From: Pseudomonas syringae KCTC 12500
GTDB taxonomy: Bacteria > Pseudomonadota > Gammaproteobacteria > Pseudomonadales > Pseudomonadaceae
Direction of reading: 5' to 3'
Assembly: GCF_000507185.2 (NCBI RefSeq)
Contig: NZ_AYTM02000002.1
Location: 1,759,501-1,823,500, forward strand
DNA length: 64,000 bases
Below, piece after piece: positions 22,602 through 33,177 of the stretch. Under the pieces are notes generated by a model that was given only the letters and a program-made list of their open reading frames with translations, did no database searches and was not told the origin of the DNA. The position numbers and the translations under genes were made by a program. Numbering within the stretch: the stretch's first letter is position 1; the number at the start of each line of letters is the position of its first letter.

Positions 22602-23126
22602 TCAGCGACGCAGCAAATCCTCAGGCGTCAGTGCCAGCCCGCGCCACTCGAACGCCACCGGCCAAAGCTGCTGATCGATCTGCGCATCAGCCCAGAGTTT
22701 GCTGAAAGAAATCCCCACACCGGGATGCAGACGTTCAGGGGCAATCAACGCCAATGGACGCAGTACGAAGGCATTCTTCAGAATTTCTGCCCTCGGCAAG
22801 ATCAGCCCGTCGAAATTACCGACCTGTTCGCCGTACAGCAGCACATCGATATCCAGCGGCAACCCTTTGCGATCCGGGGCATAACGGCCATTGTCCGCTT
22901 CGATGAATTTCAGGCGACGATCCAGCTCCATCAAGGGCAGATCGGTCAGTGCCGACACCACGAGATTGAAGAATGGCCCGCTCTTGATACCCACGGCATG
23001 GCTTTCAAAAACCGGCGAACAGCTCAGGTCGGTCAGGAAGCTATCCAGCGCATCGAGCCCCGCAACCAGATGGCGCTCACGCTCGATGTTGCTCCCCAGG
23101 CCGAGGAAAATCCGCGTCAGCGACAT
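22602..23126 (-). CDS. folK: 6-hydroxymethyl-7,8-dihydropterin pyrophosphokinase FolK
   Basis: The product is 174 residues. It starts with the typical FLGLGSNIERE and carries the family motif DRKGLPLDIDVLLYG, where the Asp pair binds Mg. It uses ATP to pyrophosphorylate the pterin in folate synthesis. Its start overlaps the end of folB by 10 bases, so the two steps of the pathway are coupled. Confidence 0.94.
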   Translation of the reverse strand: MSLTRIFLGLGSNIERERHLVAGLDALDSFLTDLSCSPVFESHAVGIKSGPFFNLVVSALTDLPLMELDRRLKFIEADNGRYAPDRKGLPLDIDVLLYGEQVGNFDGLILPRAEILKNAFVLRPLALIAPERLHPGVGISFSKLWADAQIDQQLWPVAFEWRGLALTPEDLLRR

Positions 23127-23470
23127 CCGCGCTCGATCTCCACGCCCACACCGGCTGCGGCCGCTACAGCACCGGGCTTGGTCAGTTTCAGGCGCAGCCA
23201 GGGAATATTGAATTCACCCATCAGCACTTCGGCCAGTCGCTCGGCGAAGGTCTCCACCAACTGGAACTGTGCCTGCTCGGCGAACGCCTGAATACGTGTC
23301 GAGACACTGGCGTAGTCGAGGGCCTTGCTCAGATCGTCCCCTGCGGCTGCGGGGCGATTGTCCCAGGCAAAGCTGAGGTCCAGACGCAGGCACTGACGAA
23401 TGCCGCGCTCCCAGTCATAGGCACCAATGACCGTATCGACCTCAAGGCCCTCGATGAAAACTCTGTCCAA
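23117..23470 (-). CDS. folB: Dihydroneopterin aldolase FolB
   Basis: The product is 117 residues of the tunnelling fold. It begins [23 protein letters not shown], where the Glu/Tyr set is typical of the active site, and has the late KLTKPGAV. It makes 6-hydroxymethyl-dihydropterin, the substrate of FolK encoded next. It is divergent from plsY. Confidence 0.94.
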   Translation of the reverse strand: MDRVFIEGLEVDTVIGAYDWERGIRQCLRLDLSFAWDNRPAAAGDDLSKALDYASVSTRIQAFAEQAQFQLVETFAERLAEVLMGEFNIPWLRLKLTKPGAVAAAAGVGVEIERGCR

Positions 23471-23544
23471 GCACTACTCTCCACTGCACGACAAGGGCGC
23501 GATGCGCCGTTAGAATCAGGGCATCCTCGCCCGGAATGGTTCGC

Positions 23545-24114
23545 ATGTTTTGGTTACTGGCCACCTTCGCCTACCTGCTTGGCTCGCTGTCCTTCGCCAT
23601 CCTGCTCAGCCGCCTGAGCGGCAGGCCGGACCCGCGCGCCAGTGGCTCCGGCAATGCCGGCGCGACCAACATGCTGCGTCTGGCCGGGAAAAAACTCGCC
23701 ATCCTGACCCTGCTCGGCGACCTCTGCAAAGGCCTGGTGCCGATCCTGATCACCAGCGCCTTGGGCATGGACATCGCACAACAGGGCTGGATCGGCGTCT
23801 GCGCAGTGCTGGGCCATCTGTTCCCGCTGTACTTCCGCTTCCGCGGTGGCAAAGGCGTAGCGACCGCCGCCGGTGTGCTGCTGGGCCTGTATCCGCCCGC
23901 CGCTGCCCTGGCGATAGTCGCCTGGCTGCTGACGCTGTACCTGACCCGCACCAGCTCGCTTGCCGCCCTGATTGCCACACCCCTGACCCTGCCATTGCTG
24001 GCCTGGCAGGAGCCTCATGCTTTGCTGCCGATGAGCGTGTTGACCCTGCTCATCGTCTGGCGCCATCGCGGCAATCTACGCGACCTGCTCGCCGGGCGCG
24101 AACGACATTTCTGA
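23545..24114 (+). CDS. plsY: Glycerol-3-phosphate acyltransferase PlsY
   Basis: The product is 189 residues, an inner-membrane protein with five or more hydrophobic helices. PlsY motifs are [21 protein letters not shown] and [14 protein letters not shown]. It uses acyl-phosphate to acylate glycerol-3-phosphate, the first step of phospholipid synthesis. An ATG three codons into the longest frame was chosen because it gives the usual MFWLL start. Confidence 0.95.
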   Translation: MFWLLATFAYLLGSLSFAILLSRLSGRPDPRASGSGNAGATNMLRLAGKKLAILTLLGDLCKGLVPILITSALGMDIAQQGWIGVCAVLGHLFPLYFRFRGGKGVATAAGVLLGLYPPAAALAIVAWLLTLYLTRTSSLAALIATPLTLPLLAWQEPHALLPMSVLTLLIVWRHRGNLRDLLAGRERHF

Positions 24115-24137
24115 GGCGTAACCCGCCTCGTCTGCCG

Positions 24138-25163
24138 TCACAGCCCCGACAACTGCTCCATGGGCCAGCGCGCCTGCACGCTGATGCTCAAATCTTCCTT
24201 CTGCCCGACCTGCAAACGCTGGCACCCGGCAAAAGCGATCATGGCGCCGTTATCGGTACAAAACTCGGGCCGTGCGTAATAGACATGGCCGCGCAAGTCG
24301 CCAAGCATGCTTTCCAGCGAAGCGCGCAGCGCCTTGTTGGCGCTGACGCCACCGGCAATCACCAGGCTCTTGAGACCGGTCTGCTTGAGCGCACGCTTGC
24401 ACTTGATGGTCAAAGTCTCTACTACCGCTTGCTGGAAGGCCAGAGCGATGTCGCAGCGGGTTTGCTCACTGTCGTCTCCAGCGCTCCGGCATTGCTGCCA
24501 GGTACTGAGCGCAGAGGTTTTCAGGCCGCTGAAGCTGAATTCCAGACCGGGACGATCAGTCATCGGCCGAGGGAAGACAAAACGCCCTGCCACGCCCTGC
24601 ATGGCCGCCTTTGAAATCTCCGGACCGCCGGGGTACTGCATGCCCATCATCTTGGCGGTCTTGTCGAACGCCTCGCCTGCGGCATCATCCAGCGTCTCGC
24701 CCAGCAGCTCGTACTGACCGATGCCGTCGACGCGCACCAACTGCGTATGACCGCCGGACACCAGCAAGGCGACGAACGGGAACTGTGGCGGGTTTTCTTC
24801 CAGCATAGGGGCCAGCAGATGACCTTCCATGTGATGCACGCCCAGCGCCGGGATATCCCAGGCGAACGCCAGTGCCTGAGCGCACGAAGCGCCGACCAGC
24901 AAGGCGCCGACCAGCCCAGGGCCGGCCGTATAGGCAATGGCGTCGATATCAGTGGCCACGCAGTCCGCCTCGGCCAGTGTCTGGCGAATCAGGGGCAGCA
25001 TGCGCTTGACGTGATCGCGCGAAGCCAGCTCCGGTACCACACCGCCATAGGCACGATGCAGGTCGATCTGGCTGAATAATGCGTCCGCAAGCAAACCGCG
25101 TTCGCTGTCGTATAACGCGACGCCGGTTTCGTCGCAGGAGGTTTCTAATCCCAGTACTAGCAT
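24138..25163 (-). CDS. tsaD: tRNA N6-threonylcarbamoyladenosine transferase TsaD
   Basis: The product is 341 residues of the ASKHA fold. It begins [19 protein letters not shown] and has the metal-binding HHMEGH and SGGHTQLV. It transfers threonylcarbamoyl to A37 of ANN-decoding tRNAs, which include the tRNA-Ile copies in this window. It is transcribed away from rpsU, a common arrangement, and the spacer of about 200 bases holds both promoters. Confidence 0.96.
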   Translation of the reverse strand: MLVLGLETSCDETGVALYDSERGLLADALFSQIDLHRAYGGVVPELASRDHVKRMLPLIRQTLAEADCVATDIDAIAYTAGPGLVGALLVGASCAQALAFAWDIPALGVHHMEGHLLAPMLEENPPQFPFVALLVSGGHTQLVRVDGIGQYELLGETLDDAAGEAFDKTAKMMGMQYPGGPEISKAAMQGVAGRFVFPRPMTDRPGLEFSFSGLKTSALSTWQQCRSAGDDSEQTRCDIALAFQQAVVETLTIKCKRALKQTGLKSLVIAGGVSANKALRASLESMLGDLRGHVYYARPEFCTDNGAMIAFAGCQRLQVGQKEDLSISVQARWPMEQLSGL

Positions 25164-25361
25164 GGGGTTGCGCCTTGTAGGGGGCAGATTTGAAGGCGCG
25201 CATAATAGTCGCCGACCGAGGTGCCGACCAGCGGTTTTCGATCAGAGGCTTTGCATTCCTCTCAATGAGGGGTTAACATCCGCAACCCTTAAAAACCGAC
25301 GTACTTTTGTGCAGTGTTTGCACTGAGCGTTGACCCCGGTAATGAATGAAGGTAGCTCTGG

Positions 25362-25577
25362 ATGCCAGCCGTCAAAGTTAAAGAGAACGAACCCTTCGAC
25401 GTAGCTCTGCGTCGTTTCAAGCGCTCCTGCGAAAAAGCCGGTGTTCTGGCTGAAGTTCGTAGCCGCGAATTTTACGAGAAGCCGACTTCGGAGCGTAAGC
25501 GCAAGGCAGCAGCTGCTGTCAAACGCCACGCCAAGAAAGTCCAGCGCGAACAGCGCCGCGCCGTTCGTCTGTATTAA
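25362..25577 (+). CDS. rpsU: 30S ribosomal protein S21
   Basis: The product is 71 residues, the normal length. It is basic, with [24 protein letters not shown] and a lysine/arginine-rich tail. S21 is the first gene of the classical rpsU-dnaG-rpoD macromolecular-synthesis cluster. An upstream GGTAGC-type site precedes the ATG. Confidence 0.97.
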
Positions 25578-26056
25578 TTTACAGACCTTCGTCGCAAGCT
25601 TCTGCCTTGCCCGGCCAACCAGCCGGGCTGTCGGCAGTTACAGCCTCGCTGTTTTGCGTTTGCTTTATTGATTGACCCTGTCCAGGCCGCACATGCGACT
25701 CGGATATTCAGTCAAGCACGTCCCGGCCTGTTCACAGGCTACATCGGTCATGCCCACTCGGGCAGCACATCGACCGATGACAAGACGAGTATGCCTTGAT
25801 GACTTCGCAAGAAGCTCAGCCAAGGCAGCGTCTTCCGTGTCCTCAGGCTCTGACCACTCACCGTGGGCAAAAAAGCTTGTGGCATTTCTGATCCACTCGC
25901 GGGATCAGATCTATTCCTTTCAGGCCAACACCGTCCTTCGGATGCAAAGACGTGCCCGTTTATTGCCGACGTCTTCAAAAAGACGGCTGACAGGCTGACG
26001 GAACGCTCGTAGAGTCATCCGATACTTTTGCACCACGCTTGAATGATGAGAACGCC
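25578..26056. other. Spacer between rpsU and dnaG, no gene found
   Basis: This stretch of about 480 bases has no frame with convincing coding character on either strand. In P. aeruginosa I recall a GatB/YqeY-like gene at this spot; no trace of it is visible here. The region should contain an rpsU terminator or attenuator, but I could not define a clean hairpin with a T-run. Confidence 0.5.
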
Positions 26057-28012
26057 ATGGCCGGGCTGATTCCCCAGAGCTTTATCGACGACCTTCTGAA
26101 CCGCACCGATATTGTCGATGTTGTCAGTTCGCGCGTGCAGCTCAAGAAAGCCGGGAAGAATTACACCGCGTGCTGCCCGTTCCACAAAGAGAAAACACCC
26201 TCTTTCAGCGTCAGCCCGGACAAGCAGTTCTATTACTGCTTCGGTTGCGGCGCAGGTGGCAACGCGCTCGGCTTCATCATGGACCACGACAACCTGGACT
26301 TCCCCCAGGCCGTCGAAGACCTGGCCAAGGCCGCCGGCATGGAAGTGCCTCGCGAACAGAGCGTAAAAGGCCAGAAGCCCCGACAGCCGACCGATTCCCC
26401 GCTCTACCCGCTGCTGACCGCCGCCGCCGAGTTCTACCGCCAGGCCCTGAAAAGCCACCCGTCACGCAAGGCTGCGGTGGATTACCTCAAGGGCCGCGGG
26501 CTGTCCGGCGAAATCGCCAGAGACTTTGGCCTGGGCTTCGCCCCTCCCGGCTGGGACAACCTGTACAAGCACCTGAGCAGCGACTCATTGCAGCAAAAGG
26601 TGATGATCGATGCCGGCCTGCTGATCGAGAACGCCGAAACCGGCAAACGCTACGACCGCTTCCGCGACCGGGTGATGTTTCCGATCCGTGACTCACGCGG
26701 GCGCGTCATCGCCTTTGGCGGCCGCGTACTGGGCGATGATAAACCCAAGTACCTGAACTCCCCGGAAACACCGGTCTTCCACAAGGGTCAGGAGCTGTAC
26801 GGGCTGTTCGAGGCGCGCAAATTCAATCGCAACCTCGATGAAATCATCGTCGTTGAAGGCTACATGGACGTCATCGCCCTGGCCCAGCAAGGGTTGCGCA
26901 ATGCCGTGGCCACGCTGGGTACTGCAACCAGCGAAGAGCATTTGAAGCGTCTGTTTAGGGTCGTGCCTAACGTACTGTTCTGCTTCGACGGCGATCAGGC
27001 CGGACGCAACGCTGCATGGCGTGCGCTGGAAGCGACCCTGTCGAACCTGCAGGACGGACGCCGGGCGCGCTTTCTGTTTCTTCCCGAAGGCGAAGACCCG
27101 GACACGCTGGTGCGCTCCGAAGGCACCGACGCGTTCAAGGCACGCATCAATCAGCACGCGCAGCCGCTGGCCGATTATTTTTTCGAGCAACTGACCAAAG
27201 AGTCCGATCCGCGCTCGCTGGAGGGCAAGGCGCACATGGCCACCCTCGCGGCGCCATTGATCGACAAGGTACCCGGCGCGAACCTGCGTATTCTGATGCG
27301 TCAGCGCCTGACCGAAATTACCGGACTGACCGGCGAAGCCGTCAGCCAGCTGGTGCAGAGCACGCCGGCAGAGGCACCACCGAGTTACGACCCGTATGTC
27401 GACTACGACGCCATGCCTGATTTTGCCGATTACCAGCCACAAGGCGGTTATGAGCCTCAGCAGGAATGGACGCAGAAGAAAACCGGCGGTCCGAATCAAA
27501 AAAAATGGGACAACAAATCCTGGGGCAAAAAAGGCAAGCGCCAGGACTTCGAACCTCGAACGCCGCGTGTACCCACCGCCGTCGAGCCGCCTATGCAGGC
27601 CGCACTGAGAACCCTGCTGCATCACCCCGAATTGGCGGAAAAGGTCGAAAATGCCAGCCATTTCGCTGCAGAAGACCAATCCAACGCACAACTGCTGGTC
27701 GCTCTTATCGAAGCCCGGCAAAAGAATCCGAACCTTCGGTCGTTACAGTTGATAGCGCGATGGCACGGTACTGAACAGGGCCGCTTGCTGCGTGCCCTGG
27801 CAGAAAAGGAATGGCTGATTGAGGCCGATAACCTTGAACAACAGTTTTTCGACACTATAACTAGCTTATCCGCTCGCCAACGCGAGCGCAGTCTGGAACA
27901 TCTGATCAGCAAGGCTCGGCAGACCGAGTTGAGCGCAGAAGAGAAAATTCAGCTTAGGGAACTGCTAAATCGCAATGTTCCCGCACAAACCCCGACCTCA
28001 ACTGGCGCGTGA
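26057..28012 (+). CDS. dnaG: DNA primase DnaG
   Basis: The product is 651 residues. The N-terminal zinc-binding domain reads CCPFHKEKTPSF...CFGCGAGG. The TOPRIM catalytic core has VVEGYMDVIAL and CFDGDQAGRNA. A Gln/Lys-rich linker leads to the C-terminal DnaB-binding domain. DnaG makes RNA primers at the fork. The start was placed at the ATG giving MAGLIPQSFIDDLL; a TTG six codons upstream is unlikely. Confidence 0.96.
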   Translation: MAGLIPQSFIDDLLNRTDIVDVVSSRVQLKKAGKNYTACCPFHKEKTPSFSVSPDKQFYYCFGCGAGGNALGFIMDHDNLDFPQAVEDLAKAAGMEVPREQSVKGQKPRQPTDSPLYPLLTAAAEFYRQALKSHPSRKAAVDYLKGRGLSGEIARDFGLGFAPPGWDNLYKHLSSDSLQQKVMIDAGLLIENAETGKRYDRFRDRVMFPIRDSRGRVIAFGGRVLGDDKPKYLNSPETPVFHKGQELYGLFEARKFNRNLDEIIVVEGYMDVIALAQQGLRNAVATLGTATSEEHLKRLFRVVPNVLFCFDGDQAGRNAAWRALEATLSNLQDGRRARFLFLPEGEDPDTLVRSEGTDAFKARINQHAQPLADYFFEQLTKESDPRSLEGKAHMATLAAPLIDKVPGANLRILMRQRLTEITGLTGEAVSQLVQSTPAEAPPSYDPYVDYDAMPDFADYQPQGGYEPQQEWTQKKTGGPNQKKWDNKSWGKKGKRQDFEPRTPRVPTAVEPPMQAALRTLLHHPELAEKVENASHFAAEDQSNAQLLVALIEARQKNPNLRSLQLIARWHGTEQGRLLRALAEKEWLIEADNLEQQFFDTITSLSARQRERSLEHLISKARQTELSAEEKIQLRELLNRNVPAQTPTSTGA

Positions 28013-28026
28013 GGTCATAGCTCGGG

Positions 28027-28032
28027 TATAAT
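28027..28032 (+). promoter_or_regulatory. Likely -10 element upstream of rpoD
   Basis: TATAAT sits 47 bases before the rpoD ATG and just after the dnaG stop. No good -35 box lies 17 bases upstream, so it would be a weak or activated internal promoter that lets rpoD be expressed apart from rpsU-dnaG. Confidence 0.5.
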
Positions 28033-28079
28033 CCTCGGCTTGTTTTTTGCCCGCCAAGACCTTCAGTGGATAGGGTGTT

Positions 28080-29930
<1,851 letters not shown>

Positions 29931-29948
29931 TCGCACCAGCGAGTCAAC

Positions 29949-29974
29949 AAAACCCCCGGCATGCCGGGGGTTTT
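29949..29974 (+). terminator. Rho-independent terminator after rpoD
   Basis: A perfect 12-bp stem (AAAACCCCCGGC and its complement) with a 2-base loop ends in a T-run. It closes the rpsU-dnaG-rpoD unit. Confidence 0.92.
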
Positions 29975-30199
29975 GCGTTTTCGGGGCAAAAGAAAATTCA
30001 AAGTTTGCAGGCTCAGTTGTCAATTGACCCAATCAAGAAGAGGTCAGACATCAGTCTAATTGCAGCTCCTGAAGAATTGACCTACAACTATGTATCACAC
30101 CAGACACCAGCGCTCTTCGAACCAAGCCTTGGATCATTGAAGTTACAAGGTTACGCCACACCATCACCAGCGATAGTCAGACACGGACGTAAGCCGCAT

Positions 30200-32686
30200 A
30201 TGCGTGGAGTAATCAACAACAGTGACCGGGAAGCGTCGTGCCTGTCCGAGGGAAAATTCGCCTCGATCTTCGCTCAATGTCCGGATGCCATGCTTATCGT
30301 CAGCCTTGCTGACGGGCACATCATGGACGCCAACGAGGCGTTCGTAGAGCGAACCGGCCTCCCCCTTGATGAAGTGATTGGCAAGACACCGACAGAACTG
30401 AATCTGTGGGCAGTGCCAGGCATCGGCCCAAAAGTCTTGCTGCAATTGCAGACCGACGATATCCATAATCTGGAGATACCCTTTCGGCGCAAAAACGGCG
30501 AAACCTTTTCAGGGCTCATGTCCGCCCAACCGTTCGAGCATAGCCCGATACCTGCCGTGCTGGTGATAGTGCGTGACATCACCCAGCTCAAACTGGCCCG
30601 CCAACAACTGCAGCTTTCCGAAGAGAAGTTCGCCAAAGCCTTTCATGCCTCGCCTGACGGGATGGCGATTACCCGGCAACAGGACGGCATGCTGCTGGAG
30701 GTCAACGAAGGGTTTTGCCGTCAGACCGGGTACAGCGAAAAGTACTGCCTTGACCACTCGACATTTGACCTGGGCATCTGGGTTGACCTGAGCGAGCGCT
30801 CAAGGCTCATCGAACGCATGAAAAAGCATGGCTTCGTCAAGGACATGCGGGTCCGGATTCGTCACAACAATGGTGATATTCGACTGTGCGAACTGTCCTC
30901 TCAACCCCTCATCATTGCCGGTGAAGACTGTCTGTTGACGATTACACGGGATATCACCGAAAGCAGGCAAATGCAGGAGAAACTGCATCTGGCGGCGACT
31001 GTTTTCGAGAGCACTGCCGAAGGTGTGCTCATCACCAATACCGACCAGAGCATCAGCGCCGTCAACCGCGCGTTCACGGAAATCACTGGCTACAGCGAAA
31101 GTGAAGCCATCGGGCAGACCCCTCGCCTGCTTGCCTCTGGCCAACATGACAGCGCGTTCTATGCCGCAATGTGGCATCAACTGGCGGCCGAGGGCCACTG
31201 GCAGGGCGAAATCAGCAACCGCCGCAAGAACGGCGAGCTTTACCCGAGCTGGCTGACCATCAGTGCCGTGCGCAACAAAGACGACCTCCTGACCCACTTC
31301 GTCGCCGTCTTCGCCGACATCTCCAGCCTCAAACACGCGCAGGCGCGCCTCGACTATCAGGCCCACCATGACCCGCTCACCGGCCTGCCCAACCGAATAC
31401 TGTTCGAGAGCAGGCTTCAGGCCGCCCTGCTGCACAGCGAAGAATCCGGCAGTCTCGGCGCAGTTCTGTTTCTCGATCTGGATCGCTTCAAGCACATCAA
31501 TGACAGCCTGGGCCACCCGGTCGGCGACCTGCTGCTCAAAGGCATCGCACACCGCCTCAAGGAGACCCTGCGCGACATCGACACCGTCGCACGCCTGGGC
31601 GGCGACGAGTTCATCGTTCTGCTGCCCGGCCTGCTGCAAGCCAGCGATGCGCAGGCCATCGCCAATAAATTACTGGCCTGCTTCAACACGCCCTTCGAGG
31701 CTGGCGAACATGAGCTCTACATCAGTCCCAGCATCGGCAGCTGCGTGTTCCCCACCGACGGCACCGACGTGGCCACGCTGGTCAAAAATGCCGACGCGGC
31801 GATGTACCGCTCCAAGGCAAAAGGCCGCAACCGCGTCGAAAGCTATACCTGCGACCTCAGTGAGCAGGCCAGTGAGCGCATCGCCCTCGAGCAGGAACTG
31901 AGACGAGCCCTGGAGCGCAATCAACTGACACTGGCCTACCAGCCCAAAATCAACCTGACGACCCACACACTGGCAGGCGCAGAAGCCCTGATCCGCTGGA
32001 ACCACCCGACCTTTGGCGAAGTGCCGCCCGAGCACTTCATTCCCCTGGCTGAAGAAAACGGCATGATCCTGCAGATCGGCGACTGGGTGCTGGAGCAGGC
32101 CTGCCGCCAGATGGGCGTATGGCGCAAGACCTGTCAGCCGTTCGGCCCGCTCTCGGTGAACCTGGCAGGCGCGCAACTGCGCCAGACCAACCTGCTGGAA
32201 CGCATCGAACAGCTGCTCACGGACAACGGCCTGGAACCCGGCTGCCTGCAACTGGAGATCACCGAAAACTTCATCATGAGCCAGACCCAGGAAGCGCTGG
32301 CCGTGCTGCACCAATTGAAGACACTCGGCGTGCAACTGGCGATCGACGACTTCGGCACCGGCTACTCCTCACTGAGCTACCTCAAACGCCTGCCACTGGA
32401 CATCCTCAAGATCGACCAGTCCTTCGTCCGCGGCCTGCCGGAAGACACCCACGACGCCGCCATCGTCCGCGCCATCATCGCCCTTGGGCGCAGCCTGCAA
32501 CTGACCGTAATCGCCGAGGGCGTGGAGAACAGCGAACAGCAGCAATTTCTGACCAGCGAAGGCTGCGAACAGATCCAGGGCTACATCGTCAGCCTGCCCC
32601 TCGACGCCGAAGAATTCCGCGCAAGATTTCTTCTTATGAATCTTTCGGACTTTTCGGATAGCACAGCCGCGAAACCGCCGTTATAA
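30200..32686 (+). CDS. PAS-PAS-PAS-GGDEF-EAL cyclic-di-GMP signalling protein
   Basis: The product is about 828 residues. Three PAS-type sensor domains begin near FASIFAQCPDAML, FAKAFHASPDGMA and FESTAEGVLITN. A diguanylate cyclase domain has an intact active site (RLGGDEFIVLLPG) and is followed by an EAL phosphodiesterase domain (EALIRWNHP, NLAGAQL, DDFGTGYSSL). No membrane segment is seen, so it is probably cytoplasmic. Both catalytic motifs look intact, so it could make or break c-di-GMP depending on signals. The start is uncertain: the frame is open from a TTG at 30,005, but the first 65 residues look non-conserved, and the ATG just before the first PAS was chosen. Confidence 0.85.
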   Translation: MRGVINNSDREASCLSEGKFASIFAQCPDAMLIVSLADGHIMDANEAFVERTGLPLDEVIGKTPTELNLWAVPGIGPKVLLQLQTDDIHNLEIPFRRKNGETFSGLMSAQPFEHSPIPAVLVIVRDITQLKLARQQLQLSEEKFAKAFHASPDGMAITRQQDGMLLEVNEGFCRQTGYSEKYCLDHSTFDLGIWVDLSERSRLIERMKKHGFVKDMRVRIRHNNGDIRLCELSSQPLIIAGEDCLLTITRDITESRQMQEKLHLAATVFESTAEGVLITNTDQSISAVNRAFTEITGYSESEAIGQTPRLLASGQHDSAFYAAMWHQLAAEGHWQGEISNRRKNGELYPSWLTISAVRNKDDLLTHFVAVFADISSLKHAQARLDYQAHHDPLTGLPNRILFESRLQAALLHSEESGSLGAVLFLDLDRFKHINDSLGHPVGDLLLKGIAHRLKETLRDIDTVARLGGDEFIVLLPGLLQASDAQAIANKLLACFNTPFEAGEHELYISPSIGSCVFPTDGTDVATLVKNADAAMYRSKAKGRNRVESYTCDLSEQASERIALEQELRRALERNQLTLAYQPKINLTTHTLAGAEALIRWNHPTFGEVPPEHFIPLAEENGMILQIGDWVLEQACRQMGVWRKTCQPFGPLSVNLAGAQLRQTNLLERIEQLLTDNGLEPGCLQLEITENFIMSQTQEALAVLHQLKTLGVQLAIDDFGTGYSSLSYLKRLPLDILKIDQSFVRGLPEDTHDAAIVRAIIALGRSLQLTVIAEGVENSEQQQFLTSEGCEQIQGYIVSLPLDAEEFRARFLLMNLSDFSDSTAAKPPL

Positions 32687-32701
32687 TCCGCGACCTACTG
32701 A

Positions 32702-32758
32702 GGGCCCATAGCTCAGTTGGTTAGAGCAGAGGACTCATAATCCTTTGGTCCACGGTTC
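32702..32758 (+). pseudogene. tRNA-Ile2(CAU), 5' part, cut by island insertion
   Basis: This holds the acceptor 5' strand (GGGCCCA), the D arm (GCTC/GAGC), the anticodon arm with CAT in a CTCATAA loop, the variable loop and the 5' half of the T arm. The gene stops after GGTTC in the T-loop. The missing 3' part (GAGTCCGTG, TGGGCCC, ACCA) is found at 63,825-63,844, where the acceptor strand TGGGCCC pairs exactly with GGGCCCA here. A C34-modified (lysidine) tRNA-Ile reading AUA is expected from the CAU anticodon and the Ile2-like body. As it stands the gene cannot give a mature tRNA. Confidence 0.9.
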
Positions 32759-32797
32759 TTATGTGGTATGGATCACAGTGTGGTATTTGAACCGTGG
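32750..32797. repeat. Inverted repeat spanning the left island junction
   Basis: CCACGGTTC (tRNA side, 32,750-32,758) is repeated as its exact complement GAACCGTGG (32,789-32,797) 30 bases inside the island. Between them GTGGTAT occurs twice (32,763 and 32,780). This is the symmetry expected of a recombinase-binding end, with the island carrying an inverted copy of its own target. Confidence 0.65.
32754..32758 (+). repeat. Left 5-bp direct repeat (attachment core / target duplication)
   Basis: GGTTC, the last two T-stem bases and first three T-loop bases of the tRNA. The same five bases occur at the right junction. Five bases could be a recombination core or a target duplication; sequence alone cannot decide. 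Confidence 0.75.
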
Positions 32798-32823
32798 ATT
32801 TGATAGCTTTACGCAGCAAATTC

Positions 32824-33145
32824 GGGCCTCTAGCTCATGTTGGTTAGAGCAGCGGACTTAACGGCTCAGAACCTCCCCCCTTCGCAGGGCATGGTGATGA
32901 GCAAATGGGTTGCCCTGGGATAAGTTGACTCTGTCCCTTGGTAGAATCGCTCAAATTCGGGGAAGCCTCTGCATCAGCGTGGTAATCCCGAGCCAAGCCT
33001 TGAGATTTCAAGGAAGGTGTAGAGACTGTACGGGCGAGCCGAAAGGTAAGAGACAGTCCAGACCACGAACTCGAAAGAGGCAGTGAAAACTGAAGTGGTA
33101 CGCATAATCCGTTGGTGCCCGGTTCGACTCCGGGGGGGCCCACCA
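32824..33145 (+). tRNA. Island-borne tRNA-Ile2(CAU) interrupted by a group I intron
   Basis: Exon 1 is 32,824-32,858 and exon 2 is 33,103-33,145, giving 78 nt with an encoded CCA. All arms pair: acceptor GGGCCTC/GGGGCCC (one G-U pair), D stem GCTC/GAGC, anticodon stem GCGGA/TCCGT (one G-U), T stem CCCGG/CCGGG with loop TTCGACT. Removing the intron makes the normal 7-base loop CU-CAU-AA. The sequence differs from the broken host copy in the acceptor, anticodon and T stems by compensated changes, so it is an independent functional gene and not a duplicate. It is inferred to replace the host tRNA destroyed by insertion. Confidence 0.87.
32859..33102 (+). ncRNA. Group I intron (tRNA type, IC3-like) in the tRNA-Ile anticodon loop
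   Basis: The intron is 244 nt, with U as the last base of the 5' exon and G as its own last base, as group I introns require. Core pairings read directly: P3 TCGCTC (32,947)/GGGCGA (33,032); P4 TCGGG (32,957)/CCCGA (32,987); P6a CCTTGA/TCAAGG (32,998-33,013); P7 GACTG (33,024)/CAGTC (33,054); P8 GCC-GAAA-GGT; P9 ACCAC (33,062)/GTGGT (33,095) holding two GAAA-capped hairpins. A stem AGGGCA/TGCCCT lies in the P2 position. The core wording (AAATTCGGGGAAGCCT, GGTGTAGAGACTG) is close to the Azoarcus tRNA-Ile intron from memory. P1 is imperfect (GGACT with GGCTC). No homing endonuclease frame is present. Confidence 0.88.
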
Positions 33146-33149
33146 ATTC

Positions 33150-33177
33150 AAAAGCCGCACTCCATGAGTGCGGTTTT
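33150..33177 (+). terminator. Terminator after the intron-bearing tRNA
   Basis: A 7-bp stem CCGCACT/AGTGCGG with a 5-base loop is followed by TTTT, five bases after the CCA end. It resembles in place and form the terminator after the host tRNA fragment at the right end, which suggests the island tRNA was picked up with its own terminator. Confidence 0.75.

Noticed and set aside
25672..25998. 108-codon frame between rpsU and dnaG
   Set aside because: Poor coding character, no ribosome-binding site and no family resemblance.
32824..33145. Reading the second tRNA-like sequence as a degenerate tRNA pseudogene
   Set aside because: All stems pair, with a G-U pair where bases differ, and the insert has full group I intron structure, so decay is not the best explanation.
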